This document shows positions 1 through 15,289 of a stretch of DNA of 64,000 bases, one piece after another (the first letter of the stretch is position 1; each line of letters opens with the position of its first letter). This DNA comes from Lingula anatina. Its lineage: Eukaryota > Brachiopoda > Lingulata > Lingulida > Lingulidae. Under the pieces are notes generated by a model. That model saw only the letters and a program-made list of their open reading frames with translations. It had not been told where the DNA came from and did no database searches. Made by a program: the position numbers and the translations under genes. The stretch is from NCBI RefSeq assembly GCF_001039355.2, contig NW_019775937.1, positions 47,894 to 111,893 of the forward strand, read 5' to 3'.

Positions 1-3000
1 ATGCTGATTTTCACCATTATAGTTAATACTACCAGCACTACCAGCACATACCCCTGGTGTGTTTATTGTATACAGAAAACAGCATGAAAGGTGTTAGTAG
101 AAAAAAGATTTTCTCTCCTTGGTGATTATTTTATGTCACACTTCATACAGGTATTTATAACAGGGTGAAGCTAGAATAGAAAGAGTTTAAATTGGTAAAA
201 GTTTTGTGATAAGGAGGTCAGAAGATGTATTTGATATCAGTGTCACTGTGACAGTGGTTTCTGTTATTTCCCATTGACTTATTTATTCGTTTAATTCTAT
301 TTATTTGTTTGCCCTCCTTTTAGTGAATGTATCAAAGTTAAATCTTTTTATAAAAAGACTTACAGACCAGTCTATCAATTCTTACTGTGATGACTGGCCA
401 CAAGTCAGAGGCAGTAAGTGACCAGATCATTGTCAATGTTTGCTGTCTCCTGTCCTAACAATCTAATATATAAAGAACTGACAGTGAAGGGACATCATTT
501 ACCCATTGTTGTTACTGATACATAATCCTTCCAATCCCTTCTATCAGTGTCCTACTATATCACTGCTATTCCACTAAAATATATATCTGGCAGACAATCT
601 ATGTCATATATTTTAGAGCTGACTATTGCTGTCACTTATGTGAATCAAGCACTGAGTATTGGCCATGGACTCGAGCTTTTTATTAAAGTATTATTTACTT
701 TTATCATATTGAGTTTCTACAATATGAGTAATTCTAACTTTACTTTTACTATAGGTCTATCATTATCTAAAGGAAACTTTTGTTTGTTTGAAACTCTGGA
801 TTTTTTTAATGAAACACTCACTACTTAAAGAATTCTCTTTTGAATTGGCCAGGTTTGGGGATGTCGTGATTTGGGTTGCCATGAGGAAACCAATCCAAGT
901 TTCCAAAGCTACAAACAGATTGAAATCTGAGTGCCATTGACTTTCATGTACATTTTCAGCTTGTCTGTCATATTTTAAACATTATCCTACTAAATATTGA
1001 TAATATATAGTGGCTGTATGAAACAAACAGATCAAGGTCGTAAAATTTAAAAAACCTGAAAATTTGACTTTAAAATTATCATTTATTTATGTTATGGACA
1101 TGAGTCATATGATTCTGCCATGCAGAACCACATAGCAATAATTAATGAGGATGACATTGCAGGGATTGTCTTGTTTTAATGTTAATAGCAGTGTGACATG
1201 CATTTAGCCACAAATAGGAAACAGAGCCTGGTAGTAGCATAGGCACAGTACATGGACAGAGAATATAACCACAGCATTTATGCATGAGAGGTAGAAATTA
1301 TTGTGATAATGATCTGATTGGCTCATCTTGGAATGTGCGTCAGGGTTGGATCTTTATAAAAATTATTTTCCGGGACTTGTCGCCACCTCTGCATCAATGG
1401 CCATCTTCCGCTGTTGATTTATGTAATTAATTGCTGTAAGTCCTTTGAGATAAGAATGTCATTTTTATCTTTGATGATATTTAATGTCTGTCACCTGTCA
1501 CCATGACGTGATGAAAGTGCCGCATCTCAATGGCAGCACTTTGCAGATTGGACTCATGATGTAAGACGAGAGATTAATATTTTGGTATTCCTTTGAGAGC
1601 TGTCTTAATATAAGGAACGCCAGAGAGATCAGTTGTGAAGAACATTTTGCTCACTGACATTGAACTGATACTGTATTTTTTCACAAACTTGTGTCACCTG
1701 ATTTATCATACTTTCAGCAAAATCTCTTTGTTAAACAACAAAGTATAAAGTAAAGAACCAGTTAAAACCACAGAAATACAGGTGACATTGTCTTCCTATA
1801 TTTTCACACAAATCCTCCCATCCCATCAGCTTATATAAGTAACTGCCAAGATAGGTGCTTCTTTATTTTCTGAAATAAAACAGGAGAAAAACTTGTTAAA
1901 GTCTTGGAACAGTAATCAGGCACAGAAACAGAGGTGATATTTTTTTGTCTAGTCCTAAATATTTACCCATACATCGGGACATCTTGCCATCAAATTAACT
2001 ACCTGTGTGATGTGTTACCCCCAGTTTGTATATATATGAACAAAGGAGAACAAAATGAACTTGTCTGAGTTTACAAGACTATTGAAGAAGGTGCTAAGAT
2101 AATAGGATGGTCTAGTCTGTCCAGAGGAACCAGAACTACACTGTATCACAATGAAGACAATTAAAACTGTCTGTCTAGTCCTGAACATCTCATAACAATA
2201 AACTTAAGATAATTTAAAAAACAATTTGTCTGGTTCCACTTCTCCATGTTGGCACCCCAGAGACTGGCCTAATTGATGTCCTAAACCATTAAGTGAATTC
2301 TCCAACATATGTGTGTGATGCCATCTTGTTATTAAGATGTTGGCCCATCCTTAATTAATAGCCCGGAATTGGTTGAGTGGACCAGGGGTGGACGGTGACC
2401 ATCTTCTGATATATCTGAAAGCGTCCCTGGTATCTGATGATGATTAAGAGGATATTAAGATATTGGTGATGGGTCATTTTCATTAGGGGATTTTTTTCTT
2501 GTGTGAAGCAGGAAGCCAAAGGGAGAGGCGGAAAAAGAGGTTGAATTGCTTTAAGATTATTAAGGTAGGCTTAATTTTCAACAAGTTTTTTTTCTTGCCA
2601 TTGTATTTTTTCAGTGACATAATGTAGGCAATAGTTGTTTTTATGTGTTAGACAGATGGTAACTTGTGTGCATGTGCTTTTGTGAATTTTTTCCTTTTTT
2701 ATCATGGACATTATAAATTGAATATGGTACCTTATGCAGTATGGTATATTTATATAGGATGAGGAATAGGCCATTAAGTAGTTTAAAAGATTTTCATTAT
2801 TAGGTTTTAGGAAGCACACACTTACAAAATGATATGATAAAGAAAATGTACAGAAAGTAATTGATATTTTATTTTACTTCTTACTCTCCAGATCATTTAA
2901 ACTAATTAAATTATTAAAATAGTCATTTTAAATAAAGGAGCTGCGATTTAAAATATAATTGAGAAAATGTGACACATTTAAAACATCAGTGAGGATGCAT

Positions 3001-6000
3001 ACACATGTACAGTATATGCTGCATGCTACAGATTCATGGCTCTTATATGCTTAATTGAATAAACAAACTGCCAATAACTGACATCTTAACAGACAGTTTG
3101 GACCATTTACCAGTTTGCTGAGTAAATTAGACCACACTTCAGATTGACACAATTTTATTATATTGAACATACCTGTCTCTGGGCCCCTTTTCAGCAAATA
3201 TAGACCTTTGAAATGGATTTCTAATATTTCATCATAGTTTTTTAATTCTTGGCCAGATAAAAGTTGTGGTCTGGGGGCTTTTATCATTACTGATATTTTG
3301 TAGTAATTATATGTCATAGTATAATTACCCTTTATTAATCCACCAACAGCTCCTCAATGTTCACCAAACCCCCGTAGCTCCAGTAGCGGAGGCACGAAGT
3401 CAGGCACACGCACTGATTACAATACGTCTCCTCTGAAGGAATAATTAATATATGGGGCACAGGTAATATTGGATAATTATCTGGTCAAGATGGGAGGATA
3501 ATAAGGCACCGTAGCCTACCTAGCTCCCTCTGGGATGCATGTTAATGGTGGCACTAGACCGAATAATAGTTTGAATAGGAACTGTTAGGTAGCGTTAGAG
3601 GATGGGCAGATTTTATTAAGGGAGAGACAATGGGAATTATAACTTAAACTCTTCAAATGCCTCACTTCCATCATTTAATTGAATCAAAGAATAAATTTAT
3701 TTTTTATCTGAAAAATTTACATCAGATGTGCATGTAATGGGGAAAAAAGTCAGTTTGAATTCAAATTTAAGTGACATATTTTTCTCTCCTACTCCTCTCC
3801 CCAAAAGAGATATGGCCTCATTTCTGCTCAGGTAAGCCTATTCTATTGTAAAGCAGCAAGGTGTGTATAGCCGGTGGGTATTTAGGTGGAACATGTGGCC
3901 GGGACGCATGGGGGCGACGACAGAAATGATCCTAGGACAAAAACTCAGCACCATGGCGTTTTAAGAAACTCGTTGACATTGTGTGTAGTGTTAGAGTAGT
4001 GTAGATAGCAGGCAGCGTGGTGTCTACGGTGTGAACAAGCTGGGAGAGGTCAGTAACGACAGCATAACCCGATAAAAAATTATGGTGGAAGTTTCATTAA
4101 CTTGAGATACAATTGTAGGTAGGTAGGTGGAGAATGTTTACAGAGAAACTGATTCATGGAACAGTGTGGTAGATCTGCTACTTATTATTCATACATGCCA
4201 TAGTAATATGTAAACAGTTTAAAACATACTGTGAAAAAATAACATAAGAGCAGTCTCTTTAAATTCGGCATTTTAAATAGATAACATAAGTTATAGGTGC
4301 ACGAACAGGATATTTATTGGTTTGTGTTAATTCAATTGTGGTATAGCGGAACTGAATCACTGTCAATCCTTACTACGTGTTCATAGATACTACCTGTATT
4401 TTACCAGTATATTTATTATATGGATATGTATATATACATAGACATTAAATTAAGGGCAGTGGAATTCAGCCTTAAATGAATGAGGCTAGAGGTAAGTGAG
4501 GCCACCTTATTTAGCTACAAGGGCAAAGTAAACAAAGGAAAGGCATGATTGTTTACTTTCATTTAAATAGGTGTGATTCTTTTGAAAGGGTAATATGATG
4601 TTAATGTTTTCAACTGTGCTCTGTTTGGTCTCAGTGCAGGTCTCTATTGAAAGTTCAGTTGAATGCACTGACATGTAGATTACTCAAGTGAAAGCTTTAG
4701 TTTTTATCAGTACAACAGTAGTCGACCTGATGCCTTACATGCAACATGCGGGTTTGAAATTGGATTAATTTATGAGGATATACAAGTGAACAGTAAAGAG
4801 GGAAAGAATATAAAACTGCTAGTGCACTCATTTATTTTTCGAATAGACCATTTCAGATTGAATGTCATTCAAAATCTCTGTCACGTACTCCCCATAGACC
4901 AGTTTTCTTTTTGAAATTTGAAAAAAAAGTAATGAATAATTTATACGTTAGCGAGCACCTTGCATAGTGATTGTTGTAGTCCTGGAGTTGACAGCCTACT
5001 TTGCCATAATCAATGAGAAAAAAAATATGAATACAAACATTTGAAAGAATCTGTGAAATTAATTTTGAAATAGACTGTTTTCTTCTGGATAAATCAGCTG
5101 TACAATTTAAAAGGCCTGTGTATGTAACAGACAGGTGTCGGGTTGGAAGTGTTGGAGGGTTTCCTCTCTCTCTCTCACCAGCTGCCTTTGCCTGCAGGGC
5201 TGAAACAGCCAGTATTAAACATCGGGATTTCAGGCATCATATTCAAGCACACTTACTAATTAATACTTCTAGTTTACATTAAGGGTTAGCAACATTAGAG
5301 GAACACTGCCACAGAAAGGGATTTGCTATCACAATATTATATGACAAGGGTTGGAGAAGTCTGAGTTGTTGGCTATAATAGAAAACTGGAGTGAAAAGGT
5401 AAAAAAGATTAATGAAGGGGTCTCTTACTCTAATCTTTACACTTAATCCTACCCCTGGGGATACTGCTGGAGACTTAGGGGGTGGTGTTGGATTTGCTGG
5501 AAGAAAGGACACAGAGCAGGCTGAAGATGTTGCCATAGGTACAGAGTAGAAATAGGGGCAATCCTGGGTTTTTTCTTTGTGATTTACCTCACTTTTGAAC
5601 ACTGAACTAAAAAGTATACCTATCACTTGTTTTAATTTAAGTTTTGCAACGAAACATTTTAACATGTGAATGCCAAAAAAATAATTTTGTGAAGACTTAT
5701 GTATGGTAAAACCTGATTAAAGATTAAGAAAAATGAACGACCCCCCCCCCTTTGAGCCTCCCCTTTACCAACCCTGCCATTGCTTCGACCCCTTCCCCCC
5801 AGCTGTGAGGTACTGTTAACCCTGAATAGAGGAGCTCTTACCTGTGATAATGAATCCTCTCTTAAGAAGAACTCCAACATGTAGGCACAAACACTCCTGA
5901 TTTCAGTACAAAATGGTTTAAGACTCTCTCCAATAATTGAAAAAAAGTAGTTTTGAATTGCAGAGTAATGTTACAGGAAATACAACTTGTTATATCTTGG

Positions 6001-9000
6001 GCAAGCATTCTGCTTATTGATCAGGTAAAATATGAGCTGTAGTCTTAATTCCATGTTGGCTGTAACAGGTAAGCTGAAGTTCTCTCACAATGTTAATTTG
6101 ATTATAATTTTAATTATTGAAATAATATTATGCATCTAAATGAATAAGTAATATAGGAACTAGTTATGTATAATATCAAAACAGTTATCAAAATAGTTAT
6201 GATCAACAACTTGGTGACCAAAACAAATCATTAAACGCATTAGACCTGATAATTGTGATGGAAAGAGGCACACAATTATTTTTGTTTAAACACCTGTTAA
6301 TAAAACTGTTAATTCTGTGATAATGCAACAAGTTTACTGCCCACCCAAGACATCACACCTCATAATTGACCACCTCAGCCAGATGACCAGAAATGACCAA
6401 ATGTTTGTCTCCATAGAGCAGGTAGTGGTTCACACCTAGGACAGGTGAAGTGGACTTAGAGTGGACATTAGTGGTAATGAAGTAGTTTGACCAACACTTA
6501 TATTATGCAGTGCAGCAGTGCACAGATTAAGGCACTCGTCTCACAGTGTGAAATGAAAAACTTTGCAGAACAAGTGTAAGGCACAGGACGGTAACATCTG
6601 TAGATGGAATAGAGATAGGCCAGGTAAATAAAGAGCACCCCTTCAGGGGTGGATTTAGGCTGTCTTCTGGGTCTTCCAGAACACAGTCAGATTTTTAAGT
6701 TTACATTGATGGATATGTAATTTTTTTCTGTGGGAATTAGGATGGATCAACAAAGATAATTTGGAAGACTGTCAGAAAATATATCTGGATCCACACTTGC
6801 CCTTCGTAACTCCCCATGTCTCTCATCACAATGGTTACAACCCTCTCTATACCTCTACCTGCAATTAACAGTACTTACCCATTATCACCAGGGCTCTAAC
6901 GGGACGCAGATTACAGGTGACTTTTAGGGAGCTCCGGCGTCCCTTCCCCAGTCACATTTGTTCTCAGGTAATTAAGTGAATTAACACAGAGTTTGCTTGG
7001 AAATTGGTCTTGTTTCCCACTCCAGGAAGTATTCAGAACACTTGCGTCTCTGTTGACCATTTGTTCTGTTACACCTGGATTACCTGTGGTTTCCTTATTC
7101 TCAGGTTAAGGCTATTTGTCTCACCTGTAGTAATTAGCAATCTGTTTCTGTGGCTGAGGGCAGATTAACTGAGCAGTAATAGAATTATTTGATTTTTTCC
7201 ATATAATAATGAATGAAATACTTGTGTCTCTACTGGGTATATTAAATTATGATACTTAAAAAAAAGAAAAAAATTATCAGCCTTGTATCCTTGTCATGGA
7301 TATTGATGATAAATACTGAAAAAAGAAAAATAACAATATTATTGAACCAACTAAATGTCAAGGCAGACAAATACATGCAAAAAAGGAATCTTTCAATTTG
7401 ATTTGTTTCTCTATGAGCAAATAATCAATAAAAAAACTGAATGCACCATTGGGGTTTCCCAATTTTTTTTGCACCATTATGAGCACACGTCATAGTTGAT
7501 ATTGCTATTCACCTTTTTCCTGACTTTACTGTTGGACATATTGTATGAAGTTGGACTGAGAAAGGCCTCTAAATGGTAAAAGACCAGGGGTCAGTTATTA
7601 TAGAGACACTGGGGTGACCAAGGGACAGTGATTACAAGAGGAGTGACCACTCCCCACAGTTGGAGTGGTTTGATCCCACTGAGCAGAAAACTGCCTGATG
7701 TTGTAACGCAACTGCTTCCTAATACGCTAATGGCATGCTTAACTCGGGGATGTTGTTTTGGAGTCTTATCAGACTAAAATATAACATTTCCACCAATAAC
7801 AATCCAGCACTGTTTTTGCTCTTGACGTAATTACTCTAATTTTGGCTTGCGAAGTGTAATCAAGTCAAGAGTTTTTGCATTTAAGGGTTTAAAATGGCAG
7901 AAGAACTTGCTCTATATATGAGAGTTTGTGTAACAACATCTCGAGGAATTAACGCCACAATTAAATCAGTGAATCCGTTGAGCGGCCATTGTCCACCAGC
8001 GTAGGTGGTAGCTCTGAAGCCTGGCAGGTAGTCACTTTCACAATAACCTTAACAACCCATGGCACAGGGCCCTAACTGAATTATACCAAGGCTAGGTTAT
8101 GGAGCCGAAGAAGCCATTTGCAATATCCATGTTCAGTGTCCCATGCAATTCACATAGAGACTAAGGAGAGGATAATCTGAAGGTTTCTAAACATTCATTA
8201 AGAAAGGATTAGGACCACTGCTAGCCTGCTTGGGTGATTTTCAAAGCCAAAGGGAACATAACGGTGCTGACTTTTGTACCAAGAAGAGCAAGAAAAGTCA
8301 GCCCTTTTCAGTATTGATGGTTTTATCATAAAGAAAGGCACAATACTTGGGGCTTTTCTATGTGCTATTGCTGTTTGCCATATGTGATATGTGGAGAGAG
8401 GATGGACACCAAAGGCAGGTGGTAGAGACACAGAGAGACAACGAAAGAGATGAGAAAGCATCTTCTGTTACTGGATGGTGAGACCACTGCTGTAGTTTTT
8501 ACTGTGAGATTTGCTGGAAATTTATTGAGAATACTTTATGTGTTTAGCAGTGAAACAAACATCAGTCAGAAGGGAGACAACACGTAGTATATAATGCTAG
8601 GCCCAGGTTTTTGATTTTGGCTATTACAGTATTGGTGAGTACACTTTTTCGAAGCTAGTTTGAAGTTATTCAAAGATGCAGTTGATTGTTTTTGACAGCA
8701 TATTTAATCCTGCTGCAAAGGCCAGAAGCTCATAGCAATTGTAAGGAATGCAATATTTATATTCACATGTCCATTTCACCATATGTTCAAAGGGAAAAAT
8801 TAGCTTTATTTTCAGGCTTTTTCCAATGAAAAATGCATCAGATATTTCCTTTTTGGATAGTAAAATAGCAGAAAGCATCAATCCAGGTAGTTTAATATTG
8901 AAAACTTTGGTTTACATCATTCAATGAACTGGTACTATCAATATAAGATGAAGGATGGAGGAGAGTATGTAAGCTATGCTACTATGGTATTCCTGTAGTA

Positions 9001-12000
9001 AGATATATATAGTGTGTGCTGATTTGATTTGAATATGTCTTTAGGTAGACTGGGAATACTACAGTAGTGAAATTGTTGTGCTCAATTGTTGGTGAATCAA
9101 GTAACATTCTCAGCTGATATTTATTGTTAGTTGTGAATATAAGTAAAATTTGCAAGACATTTGCCGGTTTAATAATTGTAAGTTTGCGAAAGATACTAGA
9201 GGAGAAACAGTACTGAGCTTAGAAACCAAAGTTTGTGTTGATAAATATTGGTAATAAGGTAAAATACCTGGGGTCTTGGCAGTATGGGATAAGGATGGAC
9301 TGAAAAGTCGCCTTATATAAGAACCCTTATAGAAAAGAAAATGCATTCTTATTATCAGTTTTTTCTCTGACCATCACACAATGAATGCAGAGCACTGGCT
9401 ACAAGAAAGTCATGACTCTGGTTAATTGTGGCACAGTTTTCATTAACTCAGTGTTTGTGTTTATAGTAAACATACATCTGTGCACTGAATTACTTGGAAA
9501 CAGTCATCTTATCCAAATATACAGAAGACCCACGCTATGGAATTGTCTATGGCATTTTAAAGGAAGCATGTGCTGAAATTTATTTTATGAAAACAATAGA
9601 AAATCATGACATTAGCAAGGGTCAGATGTGACGTCTCTGTTTACATATTATTATCTTGTCATTAATGTAGTCATATTGACACAGTCAGATTTGTATAGAT
9701 GTGCTTTCTTCTAAAGATGGAGGAGGAAGGGTAAAGAGTTTGTGTAAATGACTCTCACAGCCAGCACAAGTCGTGTTCAACGTGTTCGTCTCAATGCATC
9801 ACATGCAAATGAAATATAGCCTAGACAGTGTGCTAAATTATTCATTTTTTATCCTTCCATTGTCCTGTCTGACTGAGAATGATTTAGAATACTTTTCATG
9901 TATCATGTTTTTTTTCTAATACACTTTTCCTCGTACTTTGCATTTTAGTATTGATTCCTGGCATTTTGACATGTTCTGATTTTAATAACATGTTAAACAA
10001 AAGAACTACGCAGTTTGCCTAGAGCTGTTGCCAACTGTATTTTAGAGCAATGATGTTTAATTCAGTGAACATGAGTCTATACAATTTATTCCATTGATAA
10101 GTTGAATATGACATCATTGAGAATACTTATTCAGGTCCATGTTCTGTTTGATTTTCCTGGAGTTACCTCAAAAATAGTTTTTAAACCTGCTTAACCTTGT
10201 GATAAAGTAAAATGATTAATTTACTAGAAAATAAAAAACAAAATGTTAATAAAAAAAACTTCTGTGTACGTATCAGTGTCAGATCATAAGAAAATGTTTC
10301 CCGTCTTCATTATGATATTGTTATTTTACCTCTGGGGTTATCTATTTCACTCAGGGTAATTGCTCTGCACTCATTGTACTGTATTTATTATATAATCTCC
10401 ACATTTTCATCATGAGCTAGGACATTATCATTAAACTTCACTAATCAAAATGTTCCTTGTTAGGTAATGGCACAATTGAATCAACTTATATCTCTAAGAA
10501 TACATCTCATTCTCGTTTGGCCTTATCATTGCTAAAATGCAAATTATATTCCTCATTCTAAGAAAAGGAAAAATAATCCATGCCATTTTAAAACTTTTCC
10601 TTATCTCCTAAGTCAATGATAGTATGATAAGGTAGATATTGCCCACAGAAAAGTGCAAGGCTTAATCACAGTATGTTAATTTATCAGGGTTTATCAGCGA
10701 AGCAGTGGACCCACAGGTCTGTTCTAGAAGAAAACACAGTGAGATCATTTCCACTGATCTAGATCTAGGTGTGCTGATGTGTATGTGATTCTGTCTCAAT
10801 CAGATCAGATCCTGGGTGAAGACATCCTGACTTTACTGTTACTATCTACACAGGGGTTTATCTGAGTGGGCAGAACAACACAGGCGTGACTCCCCCCTGA
10901 TTGTCCAGTCTGGAGATAACGTCTCCTTCTCCCCCAGACCATTGTCCACTGTGAAGTCACAGGAGGGATGCGGAATCCCTATTATACTGATTAAACCAGT
11001 GGTCAGTTATTATCCCCCCTCCTCCATCCTCTGTCCAGGTATATCAGGTATGACCATCTCTGTGAGTGCAGCCTTAATGACTGGCCAGCACAAGCTGTAT
11101 AGTAGCAAATATTTGATTGGCTGATTGGGATGTACTAGCTGCACATTATCCAATAAGAAAATTAGGGATGCTTTTGGATGACCAATCATGGGAGAGCTGT
11201 GTTTCTTAATACATTACTATTACTCTTTGGAAAGTGGTCATTTCTTGAAGGGGAGAGGCTGGAGAGGCTGGTTTAAATCAGATAGTAAGTACTGAAGTAT
11301 ATATGCTTAACTCAACATAGAAAATATTTCAATGGAATATATTTAAAATTAAAAAACAAAATTATTTTCATCAAATTACAATGGTCTAGTGGCTATCAGC
11401 TTGTTTAATATATCTCCCAAGGTAGTGTAAAAGATTATTAATATTCCTCTCGGCTTCTCATGTTACCTTGTCCCCACCTTCTCTGGTTTTAATAGGGGGG
11501 CTTGTGGTGCGTTATGTCACATTTGTCTTCCTTAATAGTGACATTAGCCTGGCAAGATATGTGATTAAATACAGCAAAATAGTTCCACCATGTGCAAGGG
11601 AATAGAGAATAGAGTAAGGTGCACTGCAGAGCTGACCTTGCGTTGGGTAAGATTTTTTTTGTCGAAATTTCGAGAGGATATGGTTTTAAACAAAATAACT
11701 AAAATCCAAGTTTGGTCTGCAATTAAAGACAAAGATATCTGGTATGTTTCAGTTGAGGATAGATCTCAATAGTTTTAAATATTGAGTGCATTATTGCATC
11801 TCAGAAAACAAGCCTTATGTATTCTTGAAATGAACTACTACTGATTAGCTGTAGTCAACCAGAAATTTAACTTTAAATCATGAAAATCTGATATTTGATA
11901 TGATATTTGTTGATGTGTATCAAGACTTGAGCTTAGTTATTTCAGCAGTGTGGGTATAACCACAGCTGTAATTATGACCATTTAGATGTTGATATTTTGG

Positions 12001-13300
12001 TGAAAAGGTTCCCCCTTGAAAAGCTGAAAATATAGATACCCAGGACAAGTTAAAATTATTCAGTTTAAGAATATAATACTTGCCAAAAAAATTGTTGTCA
12101 TTAAAAGATGTTAGTATTTATTTTTGATATCATTTTACTTGATGGAAAAGGTTCTCAGTATCTAAGTCCTTTTAATTGTTTTGGAAAAACTCTTGCTTTA
12201 CTCCAGATTCTGTTTATTTTCAACCGCACAAAGAGCCACTTTGTCCTGATGTTATAAAGTTGCACAACTGTAAAATATTGTATTTGGTGAGGAGCATAGG
12301 TTATCTACAATAAGACAAGTCAGCTGAACCAATTGTTGAGATTATGTTTGTAAAAAGAGAGCGAGAAAAAAGAAACCCATTGTGCTATCTCTAAAACAAC
12401 AAGATGTGAACAGAAGAGCAAAAACAGCTGAGGAAAGATTTGATGGAAAACAGACATATCATGAGGCTGACTTGCTATTTCTCCTTGATTAGATATTTTG
12501 ATATCAAAAACACAACAAAAAATTTTTATGATGTTATGTGTTACATGATAGTATTGATGAAAAATGTAACAATATCTGCCATTTTTCATCTAAAACTTGT
12601 TATTGATAATAACTTATAGATGCTAACAATACTAGGCAGTTCTTCCCATGTTGTTTGTTAGAGGAATGAAAAACCACATTTATTAAGAGAAGAGTATTTA
12701 ATAAACACCAGCCTCTGTACTGGTAAATTGTTATGGTTTGAATTAGTCTCACCCTTTTCAGGGATTGAAAACAATTGGATTTGTTGGAGCAACATCACTT
12801 TGGGAGAGGGAGAGTGTGAGAGAATGGCCTTTTCGGTCTTTTCAATAAAAAAAAGGCCCGGCGTCAGTGTGTGTGTACGAGTGTGAAAGAGCAGATATGA
12901 AATTAAAAATTATTGTCAAGAGGTGTTCAGTGATGTAAAAGAAACATATTATGTATGTTTCCTCGCAGGTTAAATGTCAATCTCTGGAGAGAAGTGTTAA
13001 ACAAGGCCTCATTACAATTCCTGTATATATAGATTGGTATCTGGAAGCTATCTATCTTTATGCATTTATTCATACATACAAAATGCATAATTAATAGATC
13101 ATTTATTGTGTGAAAACTGCCTGATGTATAGTACAAAGTACATAAGGAAATAAAACTCCTCATTTAATATTTTTACATCATAGCTCTGTAAATATCATGT
13201 CATTTGTTCTAATGTTATATATTCTGAAAGCTAAGATATGTAAGAAATTATCCAAGCTGACAGATCAGTCGTAATGGTCTTAAAGGTTTCCTAATTCACT
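1..13300. other. Upstream non-coding region, no gene supported
   Basis: AT-rich sequence with stops in all frames; the open frames are short, lack splice context and show no domain signature. It holds homopolymers (for example a C run near 5742-5751) but I saw no transposon termini, tRNA or exon. It may include distal regulatory DNA of the Echinoid-like gene, which sequence alone cannot show. Confidence 0.6.
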
Positions 13301-13319
13301 CTGTCCTTTCAGATCACTT

Positions 13320-13920
13320 TGTAAGCATGGCAACCCAGTGAACGGAATGAGCCATTAAGAATTACCGTTTCCATGACAACCCAGAACACAGGATAAGAAA
13401 AAAGCAAGTAAGCTACAGAAAGGTGAATTGCACACGGGAGTGAGTGGGAAATTGGAGTTGACACTAACAGGGGATAACTGCAGTGTTTCGAACCTGAGCT
13501 ATTTTTATTTCTGATCCCTGGGATTTACTACAACATCAACAACAACGCGTAACTTGGCCCTGTGGTTAAGAAGCAGTGAAACCAAAGAAACGACCGTTTG
13601 TATTTTATTACCTGAAAACTTCACCTTTCCTTCATAACTGCCAGTTTTCTGATGAACTCTGATTGGTCTGGCAATAATTTACGCCCGTCTGACAGGTTTA
13701 GCAGTGAAATATACGCAGATTGGATTAAATCGAGCAGGGAGGAAGCCAAACTCTGACAGCAGCCAAAATAAAGTTGTTCAATTAGTGGAGAAAAAGTTGT
13801 ACATACAAAAATAGTGGCTAATTTTACAAGGAGGTTGTGTCTAGGCGACCCAGTTGAAAGATTAAAGATAGATTTTTGAAATCTGAAGAGACTGAGATAA
13901 ACGGACTTCACAGCTGATAA
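13320..13920 (+). other. Candidate 5' untranslated exon of the Echinoid-like gene (donor at 13921)
   Basis: The segment is less AT-rich than its surroundings and ends in AAG followed by GTAATA, a weak donor. The first coding exon is preceded by a good acceptor at 15050, so at least one non-coding exon must lie upstream, and this is the nearest plausible one. The 5' limit is a guess. RNA evidence would be needed to confirm it. Confidence 0.25.
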
Positions 13921-15050
13921 GGTAATAGTTAGGTCAGTCTATATGTACAGTTGTATATATTAATAATTTGGATAAGAGAAGTGACAGAAGTTTAGTTTTG
14001 TCCTTGGAGCAGTGGAAGTTGGTTTTATCAATACAACTACAACATGTGGAAGTAACTGAGGAAATGTGTAATGTTTAATACAATAAGTTTAACAAACAGG
14101 GGATGTTAGCTTAAAAGGTGGGTTTTATAACTTATATATTTTAGATACTATATTAAGTGGGTAACCCCATCATTCAGGGATTTAAAAGCTAAGTTTAGGT
14201 AACAGTTAGGTTTATCACAGTACACTATAGACTCCCTATCTAAATCTTCATAACACATAGTACATAGTGTGTATTGAAGGCTAACCTATTGCAAGCAAAC
14301 ACACAGTTGTTATCAAAGAAAATCTGGGAGCTCTTTCAAACCTTTGAGGCTTGATTTAATTAGGACTGCATGTCATCTTACAGTACTCATTCAGAAGTAT
14401 CCTATTATAAATGAGGTTTTCAGTAAAATTTTAAGAATTTTCATTTTGGAAAAAGTGCAAGAGGGTGAGAAAAAGAGATCTTGTTAAATAGAATAAATAT
14501 ATCAGGTTCACCAGAACCACGAGTGAATTTGGTTGGAAAGCTACGACCATACTTTAAGCTGCAGGAAGTCAAATTATTTATTGAGTTTCAAGAAGGGAAG
14601 GAAGATCATATAAGATAGTGTTACAAATTTATTGTTATGTTATACGGGGCAGACAACAAACGGTGGGTACAGCACGTGTTGAGGAAAAGCTTTAATGTCA
14701 AAAGTTCTCTGCGCAGCCTTTTTATGATCTCATAAAATATAGCAAACCAGTTTAAAACTAACTAACTGTGCCTCATTAGGTTTTGATGGTGCTATCCTGC
14801 TGCCAGGAGGCCTGAAACATTGCTTCTGGGTCCTGTTCCCTGTGGGGATCTCCTATTCCCTGTGGCAACTCTCAGTCTGTGTGAATACTGTACGATGTCA
14901 TCACTGTATTGTACCTGTAAGCTTGATCTATGTACAAATTAACCCACCTTCAGGCACGGCTGAATATTAAGCAGTAACAGGATCATATTTTCATAACCTC
15001 GGTGTATGAAATTGGTGCCAGATTTGAAACTGTACTCTTTATTGTTTCAG

Positions 15051-15289
15051 GTAACTCGGAACGTCGCTGGGAGTGCTGATAGGAGCCTGCATTGCCGTGG
15101 CAACCACTTTGAGGGAAAAATTAAATTCAGGACCCGCTAATTTGAAAAGTTGCAAGCACAAACATTGGCAGGCTGTTGTTGCCTGTGTCCAAGGCAAGGA
15201 GTGAAGGAGCGTAGTGTGCTCTGTTATAGCAGATCTGTGGGAACTCTTCTGTTTGGTACCAGACAGAGAAGCCAGTTTCAGGACTAAAA
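15051..15289 (+). other. 5' untranslated part of exon with the Echinoid-like start codon
   Basis: A pyrimidine-rich acceptor (ttgtttcag) ends at 15050. From there to 15289 there is no ATG at all, so the ATG at 15290 is the first in the exon, and it has A at -3 and G at +4. That fixes the start without needing upstream coding sequence. Confidence 0.55.

Noticed and set aside
547-828. 93-codon open frame on the plus strand
   Set aside because: Hydrophobic, low-complexity translation of AT-rich DNA without splice or start context or domain signature.
3051-3317. Open frame of 88 codons on the minus strand
   Set aside because: No homology-like motifs or codon bias; typical of chance open frames here.
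6515-6560. tRNA-like or SINE-like A-box (ggcactcgtct)
   Set aside because: No B-box at the right distance and no cloverleaf, so neither tRNA nor SINE can be supported.
13621-13911. 96-codon minus-strand frame opposite the candidate leader exon
   Set aside because: No domain, no minus-strand splice sites of note; the plus-strand leader reading explains the composition better.
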